In this document: positions 50,133 through 60,700 of the stretch, piece by piece
Numbering within the stretch: position 1 is the first letter of the stretch
How the letters are laid out: each line of letters begins with the position of its first letter
NCBI RefSeq assembly: GCF_004210375.1
Contig: NC_134829.1
Span: forward strand, 23,452,034 to 23,516,033
Origin: Tachypleus tridentatus
Taxonomy: Eukaryota > Arthropoda > Merostomata > Xiphosura > Limulidae
Direction of reading: 5' to 3'
Length of the DNA: 64,000 nt
The notes under the pieces: generated by a model
The model's database searches: none
What the model saw: the letters and a program-made list of their open reading frames with translations, nothing else
Told to the model about the DNA's origin: nothing
Made by a program: the position numbers and the translations under genes

Positions 50133-51204
50133 AAACAGACGATCACATATATCCTGGTCTATTTGAAGCAAACAAACAAACAAACGTGGCCAGGCAAATA
50201 AGTCACGTAGATATAATTACGTAATAAAACTCCACGTAACGTAAACATTAAAGTAATGGTATTTATAATAGTGTAGTGAATACGAAACTGTTACTGGCGT
50301 TCAGTGTATCGCTGACAGTTTTACGAGTTGAAACAAAGAAACTCATAAAAACGAAGAACAAAACCCGTGGTTCAAAAACAAGTAGCTAAAAGGTGTTTAT
50401 AACAGTCTATGTAACGAACCGAAACTAAATTATTGCAAGGTAGATCAAGTGTGAAGTTTTAATAGAGGAAAACTTAGCCGAATATCCAGAAACGTTTGAA
50501 TACGTGTTCATAAAGTGATAAATATATGGATTTAAACGAACTGCGAATGTGTATTTTAGACCTAAGTAAGTCGATAAAGCTCATAGAAATTGTATTTACC
50601 GTAATGTTCATTTTGTTTTGCAAATTACACACAGGTTAAGTGTTGTTTGTGTAAAATGCCTCACAAATAAAAAAAAAAACAACTAAAGTTGAAGATGAAG
50701 CCATTTGTCAGTAATGACAATGTGTCATCGTGTATCATGCTCGTTGAATTGAAAAGTTTGACTAAAAAACAGCTAAGATATTCTAAATTGAAAAGTCAAT
50801 ATGCAGTCCGGACTCCTCTAACAAAGGCCTTTCTAACGACGTGAGATTTGTAACGTTTGATCGAGGAATTTGCGAGAAAAATTGTTACATACAAACGCAG
50901 GCGTATTGTTTATATACATTTAAGTGAAGTTAAATAGACATTACCAACACACATACACGCAAAATTCCCCAAAGAGCACTATGGATTATACTGTGCTTTT
51001 ACGAAAAAAACTCCATTACCAGCGATGGATCGGTAATATACAAGATGCTATTTTAATATTTATATTAAATATAAATTAATGGGAAGGAGTTATTTTAATA
51101 AAAAAAAGAAAAAATACCTATGAAAAAAATAAGTTGTAAGAACACATTAACGAAAAATTACAAAATAATAAGTTTATACGAAAAGAGACTAAAATCACGT
51201 TTAT

Positions 51205-51320
51205 TTGTCTATTTAAGAGCAAAGCCACATTGAGCTATCTGCTGTGTCCACCGTGGGAAGTTGAACCCCTAGATTTTAGTACTAAAAGTCTGCGAAGTTA
51301 CCGCTGACCAATCGGGGGAG
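51205..51320 (-). repeat. SINE2 copy, minus
   Basis: 'gagcaaagccacattgagc', 'gaagttgaacccctagat' and 'aagttaccgctgaccaatc' follow the family on the minus strand. Confidence 0.6.
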
Positions 51321-51659
51321 ACTAAAATCAATGTTTTTATACTGACACAATTGTAAATATATGTTTTTCAATGAGGCATCCAGTTTTTGATTTTTTTTTT
51401 TCTTCTTAACTGAAAAACCCTTCAAATCGGGGAGATCGGGACAATTTCACACATTTGCCTCCCTCCTGTTTAATCTGGCCCTGTTTATGCGCGCGCGCGT
51501 GTGTGTTTTCTATCAAATTTAATACACTAGTTAAAGAGGTAGTTATTTATATTCCAGTATAGACAGCGCCCTCTTTCGTCATATTTAATTTCATGAGGAT
51601 AGGGCATGCACACTTGCAGCAAGAACCACAACATATCCAGTAACGATGTTTGCATCAGA

Positions 51660-51780
51660 TTAAGAAAAGGACTCTTGTCTGTATACAAACTTGTTCCCAG
51701 ACAAATTTGCTTTCCTACATAACCTTGCGAGTTCATGACGAAGTCCCCTTGGACCACAGCAAAATACTCCCACATCCATA
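51660..51780 (-). CDS. NOX4: NOX4-like last coding exon
   Basis: The acceptor is ttttttacag. The codon split GG|T gives glycine, then [10 protein letters not shown] (last NADPH motif) and the C-terminus QESFS with TAA at 51660-51662. The longer frame seen here in another phase is a shadow. Confidence 0.9.
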
Positions 51781-54700
51781 CTGTAAAAAACACAATGAAC
51801 TGAAATAGTACAATTATATAACAGTGCTAATTTTTATCGTTTTGCAGCTGCTACTAGAATAGAAACTAATTATACTTTCATAAATACACTGAGTGTTAAA
51901 AACGTTTGTCTTTATTCGTATTATTATTAAAAAAAAACATCCACCCAGTTTACTTCACCAGTAAATTTAAAATGTGTAGTTTTTTCATACTTAAAGAAAA
52001 TTAATTCTGCAAAAAACTTGGCATATTAAACTTACACGTTGCAGCACAACATCTCAGGTTTGACTTAGAAAATATCATACGACTATAATCTCAGTATTTC
52101 ATAATCATATCTTAAATAATTAACCCAATATTATTCAAACACAATAGAATGACTTTATTTCAACGTATTATTTACTGAATTAACATGGATCATAATCTAT
52201 AACATACCTTTTGAAAGTGGTATTTAAAGTTTATCTGTATTTTTATCACAAAATGTAGCAGACTTATGTTTGCTACATAATTAAAATGGATTTGAAACTG
52301 AAAAATTAGTTCATATGACTTTGAGATAGTCAAAACCAACTTACCCTCTGTATAGTTCTTCCCATTCTTTGAACAGACATGACCAGTCAGGTCGCCCAAA
52401 TCGAACCTTGTACACCAAACCTGGACAATTACTCAAAATATTCTAAAGAAAAACAAAAACGTTATGATGTGTTCAAATTAAAATAATTTACAATAAATAA
52501 ACTAATTCACAATATGTTATTTAAAAACTATTAAAATCAGATGGGTTTTTCTATCGTATTTGAACAAAGGGGGCAAATATAAACTCGCGAGTATAAAAAA
52601 TAACCAAATTGCAACAGTTATTCTGTGAGACAGTTCTGTGGTACAACTGCTACGTAATAAAAAATAGAGTGGCTTTTAGGCTTTAATTATTAATCATCTC
52701 GCAAGTGGTAACAGAATTCTTGAAAAGACACGTATATATAAACACGTCTTCCTTTTCTCTTGTCATTCCAATATTTTTTACTTGTTTGTTTTTAAACACT
52801 ATTTTTTTTAATCAAGCTTCTCTGAATGTTGTTTCATGATACGAGACAACATTTCAAAACAGTGAACTAACTGTGAAAAAGGGTAATAGATCACTCGACA
52901 TATATATATATTTTTCTTTGTGGTGTCGTGAGCAGTCGTAGATTGCGTAGAGCAGTAACAGAACAGAAACATAACACGTAAGTCATATACATACCCTAAC
53001 ACGTGTAAAGACTATTTTAGTCTTGTACAAAACTTGAGTTTTTGAGGTAATTTACAGACGTTTACGGTAAATTAACCTTGTTTTGATTAATGCCTCACTT
53101 CGGATCAAGTGATAGTTCAGATAGTTTTAAATTTAAAGAACGTTTCATTTTTCTCCATTGTATATGAGAAACTAATTCCATGTACTAAGCTACATTCAAA
53201 TTAAACATCATATAGACTTACTCAACACATTAGAAATTTGACTCATATAAACTTTCTATAACTTTCTCTCACCTGCAGTAGTTCTTGTTTACATTGACGT
53301 GTAAGATACAATTGAATGTCTATAAAATCTGGGCGATTTTCTTCCCACATCTGTAAGACAGAAAAGTACAATTATCTTGGCTGCAGCAGGACTTACAGTT
53401 TTTAATCTGCAAAATGGACGTCTAATTAGGCCCAGCGGAAATACAAAAACGTCCCTTTAATTTGATCACTTCAACTGTAACAGACGACAAAATAAGTTAA
53501 TTTTTATTAGAAACATAAAACAAAAGTGTATTCGTTTTTATATTCTTGAATACTTTACATATTTTGAAACCAATAAAATACCAAATTTTTACCTGGTTCT
53601 GGATATTAGTCAGAAGATCAGTAAAACACAGGAAGGCCTGAATCTCTCGACAAAGCCATAAGAGATGAAAACGTTTAACTGCTAATTTATCTAAGTTTCT
53701 TGTTCTAACTCTGAAATGAATAAATAAGTATTAATTTTATTCATTAACAATGATAAAAACTCTATTTCTAACTTGAAAATGTGAATTATTGATTAATTTT
53801 ATATATTTTATAATTCCTTTCTACAAACTTTCACACTTTCACTCCTCACCATAATTTGAAGTTGACATAGTTTCTCAACTGCTCTAAATTTTATGGCTTC
53901 GTTATCTATATAGCTGATGCTATATGCTATCAGTCTTTGTTTGTTTTTGAATTTCACACGAAACTACACGAAAATTATCTGCGCTAGCCGTTCCTAATTT
54001 AGCAGTATAAAACTAGAGGGAAGGCAGGTAGTCATAACCATCCACCGTCAACTCTTGGGCTACTCTTTAACCAACAAATAGTGTAATCAACTGTTACGTT
54101 ATAATGTCCCCATGGCTGAAAGAGCGAGCATGTTTGGAGTAACGGGGATTTGAGCCCACAACCCTTGGATTACGAGTCGAGTGCCTTAACCATCTGGCCA
54201 TGCCGGAGCCTATCAGTTTTTACTTGTGTAATACGTCATAACTATCATAAATAGGTAATTATAAATTAAAAGAGGGTTGAATATATTAATTTTCTTATAA
54301 ACTTAGTTCTAACAGATACATATTGAAGTACCATGGTCATAATGTTCATAAGACAATTTTTGTTAATAGTAAATTGATTCAAAATTAATCTCTTTATTTA
54401 ATAGATAACAATGTAGTCTAGTGTAAAATTTGTGTAGAACAGTGTTTATTTAGAGTATAACTGATGCTATTGTTGTTAGCGCAAGACAACATGATGGAAC
54501 TCTTTGCTCTGTACATTGCATGAAATTGAACACTGAATTTAAGCAGTGCAAGCAAGTAAACTTATCCCTAATCCATCAACGGATAGTACAATTGGAAGGA
54601 AGTCTTAGTTTAAATACCGTTTAAATTGCCATTTATGAGATATTAGCACTTAAGCCTTACAGTCAGGGCACTAGCAGCGCCTTTGAAAAAGACGCGTCTG

Positions 54701-57700
54701 AATTACCGTTTATATATTACTTTAAATACTTGCTACAGCCTAAAATACTGTTAATGCATTATTCTCGCTATTGTTGCATTAACATAGTTAAAAAAAAAAA
54801 ACCGTTTGAACTACTAATAATGTTTAGTATTGAATGTGTTATATTAAAACGATTTTGGTGTCTCATTATGTCCTTTCAGTCTATGTCGCCACATCTTCTC
54901 ATGCCTTATTTGAAGGATGTGCATTTTGAAATTAACCATGCAGTGTAGTATCCATTGCAAATGTTTTGTCATAAAGTTATCATGTTCAAAACACATTTCT
55001 CCTTCCCATAAACCAACTATATAGGAGGACAACGGTTTTCCGATGCCTGTTTACGATGTTATCCTACAGAAATCTGTATGGAATTGCATCTGTTGACTTG
55101 GTCTGAATGTATTCTTACGAAATAGCATGAATGTCCGGCTTGTTCTCCAGCTATTTGAGGTATGCGACCATTGAACTGGTATGTTTGGAAGTAACTTGTG
55201 TCGTTTTTCCAGACGGGGATCCATCTTGATAATGTTTAGTAGTGTTGCTTGAAACATTTGAACATCTTTTGTCACTGACATTTGTGTTTGTGAATTCTTA
55301 TCTGTTACCATAGGCCACACTTTGCTTAATGTGGCTTGTGTAAGAATTATTGAAAGGCTCTTCAGAATGGTCTTTGGTGTTCAAACCCATCCACATTTCT
55401 TTGTTTTCCATTAAATTGTTTGTTTGTTCATAACACTACGTAACATAAATTTTGCTCCTGGTGTTATTTCTGAATTGCTCATGTTGTAAAAGAACCGAAA
55501 ATGGCCATTATTCCCTTCAAACTTTGCTTTTGTGACCTGGATAATTAAATTTAGAAATTAACCTATTTTCTATGTAAAAACGGGCAAATTTGCACATTTG
55601 TATTTACATAAGGTCTGAATAAAACAATGTATGAATTAAGATTTACATGTATTTATACTAAAGTTATACAAAAATGAACAAAAATGTTTAGAAGTGAGTA
55701 GTTTTTCGAAATTTGTGACTGTAATGTAAATCACTTTCACGTATCAGCCCCCAAATATAGTCTCCCATTATGTTTTCGTTAAAAGCAAAGTTTGAAGAGA
55801 AAAATAGGTCTTTTCCATTTACTTTAGGCATAAGCAATTGGGAAATAACACTTTCTGCCAAGGGACAAGTAAAGTAAAACTTTTCTTATGTAGTGTAAAC
55901 AAACATAAAGCTACACAATGGGATATTTGTGCTCTGCCTACCACAAGTATCAAAACCTGGTTTCTACCATTGTAAGTCCAAAGACATACTGCTGTGCCAC
56001 TTGAGGACTCATTTTCCATTAACTGTAAGGGATATATCCATCTTGAACATTCTAAATATGGATCTAAGCTGATATTTATGATTTAAGTATTTGAATATTT
56101 TGAGTCAGAAAGAGTTGTTACAAACTATTCTAAAAGGCATTAATTTTAGGTGGGATCAAGTTACCTAGAAATGTCAAACAATGTCAAAATGTTGTTCTGA
56201 AAAAAGCCATTCCACTGCAACTTTATTTCGGTTGTGCTAATTTTTATACAAAAATCGTTTTAATACTATGTACTTAACATTCTGAATTATTGTAGTTATT
56301 ATCAGTGGTCAAGAATAGAAAGGAGGGTGTTCGGTACTATTTGGTATTGCTGTATTCTAGCTTTAACACCAGTTGTCTAGAATAGAAAAGGACATGAATT
56401 TCTACTAATACATTATTCTGACTGGAAACATGAATGTTACCAAATGTTGTGATGTTGTACCACACTAACTACCCAAAAATAATGGATTTAATTTAAAAGT
56501 ATATATTATTCAAACACATCCTATTAATGAAACCGAAATATTGCACACTACCTTATATAATTGAGGAACGAGGCAAATGGTGTGACACCTATACCACCAG
56601 CCACACATATACTGACCCTATGGTGAAGGACACCTTCTGAAGGACTGCAAAAAGGCCCATCAATGTAAAGTCTGTGGAAGAATGTGAAACAGTTTCAGTT
56701 TTAGCAAACCAACGTTAAATGTAAAGAAGAATATAAAATAGTTCCAAATACAATTTAACACAAAGCTTATGGAATAATGTAAAAGTAACTTTAAGCAAAC
56801 CCACGAAAAGTCTGATTCTAAATATATTGAGCTTTGTTGAGGGTTTGTGCTGTTCAAAGGAAACTTTATGGAGAAAAACTGTGCAGTTCATACCTGTTCA
56901 CGAACCTTCTCCTTTTAAATGAATTATGTATTAGTATATTAGTGTTACTGTCCCTTTGTATGAGGTTACTAATGTCGTATTAAAATATTGTGTCCATCTA
57001 CATAGGATTACGTACTAGCGTACCTTGTCGCCTTGCATGGCACTTTGGATACGGAAGTATGTTCTAATTGGTCGACTGACAGTGACGTTCTGCTGCCTAA
57101 CAGTTGGACTCTCAGGTTATCTGTGAGGGAAAAAATGGTAATTAAAATAACATTAAATGATTTAGGTTTTCTACCAAGACTTATAGATCGAAGCAACATA
57201 AAGATATTTATGTTTGGTTTAAGAATCTAAGTATAGTTTTCATGCTTGAAAGGAAAAAGTGCATTGAAATGTTGCAGCACATAAAATTTGCGACGTAATG
57301 CATTTTGTCACTTCAAGTATTTTCACCGACGTTTTTAATTTACTAATGTTCAGGAGTTACCAACAATTATTTATAGTACAGTAATAAGGCAAATAAAATG
57401 AATTTACATCGTATTAAGTGTTTGTTTGTTTTTGAATTTCGCACAAAGCTACACGAGGAATATCGGCGCTACCTGTTCCTAATTTAGCAGTGTAAGACTA
57501 GAGGGAAGGCAGCTTGTCACCACCACCCACCGCCAACTCTCTACCAGCGAATAGTGGGACTGATCGTCAAGTTGTTACACCCCCACGGCTGGGAGAGCGA
57601 GTATGTTTAGCGTAGCGGAGATTTGAACTCGCGACCCTCGGATTACGAACCCAGCGCTCTAGCCAACTGGCCCTTATCGTATTAACGTTTTGTTAATGTG

Positions 57701-60700
57701 TATGCCTTCTGTAGGCAAATAATTCCTATTCCAGTCCAAACAGCAGTGTAGTTAATAAGCAGATGAGAGTATACGCTCTTTTAAACTTACAAAAGTTAAT
57801 CAAATCGTGACATAAATTTTGTATTTCAAAAATGCTTCTAAACATAAAATAAAATACAAATTGCCAAATTGTGTGTATTCAACGATATATATGAGCTAAC
57901 GTTATGGCAAAAGTTAATCCAAACGTAATATCATTTTGAGATATTTGATTAGTGCACATATTAAAAGAGGAAGACGTGGACAGATGAATTTAAAATTAAC
58001 TTCGTTAATGAGACGACTGACGTAATTGACGTATTCATATAAATATTATGTTCCCCCCGGGTTGCTCAGCAGCAAGCTTGGGACTTATAATGTTAAAAAT
58101 ATGATTTTGACAGGACAGACAACAAAGTCATTGTGCAGGTTTCTGCTTAATGAAGAACTAAGCAGCTGAACAGAGTGCCATAAATATATTACTTATCACA
58201 ATTCTTCAAACCCCCTCCCCTCAAACGAAGGCATTCTAGAAATTAGCATAGGTTTGTTTAGTGAAAGGTAAAATTATTCAGCCATAATGTTTGGTTTTTG
58301 TTTGTTTATTGTTATTAAGAACAAAATTAGACAATGAGTTATTTATGCTCCGACAGAGGCCCGGCATGGCCAAGCGTGTTAAGGCATGCGACTCGTAATC
58401 CGAAGGTTGCGGATTCGAATACCCATCGCACCAAACATGCTCTTCCTTTCAGCCGTGGGGGCATTATAATGTGACGGTATTTGCTATTAAAAGAGTAGCC
58501 CAAGAGTTGGCGGTGGTTGGTAAAGACTAGCTGCCTTCCCTCTAGTTTTACACTACTAAATAAGGGATGGCTAGCACAGATAGCCCTCGAGTAGCTTTGT
58601 GCGAATTCAAAAAACAAACAAACAGTGCTCCGACAACAGTGGGTATTGAAACCAAGACTTACAGCCAGACTCCAGGGGAAAGGGGGAAGTGCAAAGCTGG
58701 TCATAATATTAAAACACAGTACAAACTGTGTGGCTTTATTTATCAATTAAGAATTCAAACGAAAAATAAATAGGAACACTTCTCTAGATTTTGTTGTTAA
58801 ACAGACATAAAAGAAAGAAAATATAAACTCACTGATGTTTTTCTTATATAAGATACAAAGGGCCGGTATCGCCAGGTGGTTTAAGTCACTCGACTCGCAA
58901 TCCGAGGATTGCAGGTTCGAATTCCCATGAGGGCGTTAAAAAGTGACGGTCAATCCCACTATTCGTTGATAAAAGAGTAGCCCAAGAGTTGGCGGTGGGT
59001 GGTGATGACTAGCTGCCTTCTCTCTAGTCTTACACTGCTAAATTAGGGACGGCTAGCGCAGATAGCCCTCGTGTGTAGCTTTGCGCAAAATTCAAAAAAC
59101 GAACAAACAAAGAATCAAACGATACACAGGTAACGGAACACAGACCAACTTTATATATCCTAAATCATTGTTAAAAAAATACTTACGTGACCAATCTCCG
59201 TTTGTTCTGAGATGAAGTGTAAACTTGGCCTGATCTGCTGTCGCGCACTAAGTGAATAAAACAAAAAAAGTAAAAGGACTTTGATTGGCTAATGCAGAAA
59301 AAAAAAAGTTGCCTTTCCCGTCGAAAATTACCAGGACCTTTGTTTGCGTGATAACGTTATGTGGTGAGTCTTTCACAAGTGGCATTTAGAGTTCTTTCCT
59401 TAACTATCTAGTTTTTCTTATAATACTATGTTTCAATAACGTGTTCGTTTATTGTTAAAACAAACAGAAATGCAAGTGATTCAACTGTAATATTAAGGGA
59501 AGAGCCAAGTTTGTTTTTGGTATTTCTTTTCATGTCAAAAATAATGAGCCCACGTCAATTTAGGAAGCCTTAACTGAAGCCAGGCTGATGATACCAACTC
59601 GACGTATGGCGTCATTTCCTGAGACAGCCTCAACTTAATGAAATTAAAGAATAGGCTAAATGATCATCATGTTTTTAAATGTTTAAGTCACATTACAAAC
59701 ATAAAAACGAAACTAAAATAAAACGTATAAAAGCCTTCGACATTGTTTAACCTTTTTCTTTTTATTTAAATAAATCAATATATTTGTCGCCTACGCGGTT
59801 AACTATATATTTATTTCTTCTTATAAAGCCTCAATGTATTGTCATGCCAAAGTCACAAAGGAAATTCTCGTTGGACTCGGTGGTAATATCTCAACAATAA
59901 TTTTTCTTGTTAAGTAATAGCTTTTATGGTTCAAACTGTATGATTGTTCACTGAAGATATAAACAAAATTCGATAAGAAGAAATACTTTGAACGATTTAT
60001 ACGTTATTATTATTCTAGAACGTTCTAAGAGTTTGGGATAAAACAAAACTGAAAGTCTCCTATGAGCTATTTTGTAAAATTATTTTATTTGATATTTATA
60101 TAAAACTTTATCAAATAAACATTTGCTTACCGAAGTGACTGTGAACGGATGCCATTCCAATAACGACACTTTGGGACAATTGAGAAGGACATACTAAAGA
60201 AAATAAATCATATACGTGGATATTATTAACAACTCCAGTTTCAAAATGCTCACATTTTGTTCAAACTTTTAAGTGAAGGATTCGCAATAATTCTAACACA
60301 GAGCTTAATGATATCAACTTGCCATGCTTTTGCAAACTGATTATTACTAAGACACTGTTTCGCGTGGGCCTAATCATAATTATCATACACTTTTTTTGTG
60401 TCCTAAATTTTCAAATGTTACCCACAGCTTTTACATGTCAGCGTCAGTACGTGCCCCTTATTTTCCCTAAACTGATCCTTATCAAGAAATGACTTTTTTT
60501 TTTTTTCTAACACTGCTCCCATCTCTTGAGGGTTTATAAAACCAGAACGAGATTCAATCTGTGTTGTGGGCACAACGCAGATGACTCACTGTGCATCTGT
60601 GCAGCTTTTCAAAACTGGCCATTAACATTTATCATTATTCATTATGTTACACCAAACAGATGGATGTCATGTAACTGTGTATCCTGATTGCATAATCAGA

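Larger units (their letters stand above)
49541..51483. mobile_element. Possible non-coding hAT-like element with decayed ends
   Basis: The left end reads CAGCATGGCCGGATTAAGG, and the right end, from the minus strand, CAGGGCCAGATTAAACAGG followed by AGGGAGGC (left has GGAGGGAG). These resemble the CAGGGCCGGATTA ends of a hAT-like group. The 8-bp flanks do not match well, and the interior has no coding block and holds SINE copies. It lies just 3' of the NOX4 stop. Confidence 0.4.

Noticed and set aside
51487-51506. CG/TG dinucleotide run as Z-DNA or regulatory signal
   Set aside because: It is a very short microsatellite, not distinctive enough to call.
51527-51793. 88-codon minus frame as the NOX4 3' exon
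   Set aside because: The frame set by the upstream splice phase is a different one and gives the conserved CCGP and QESFS ending.
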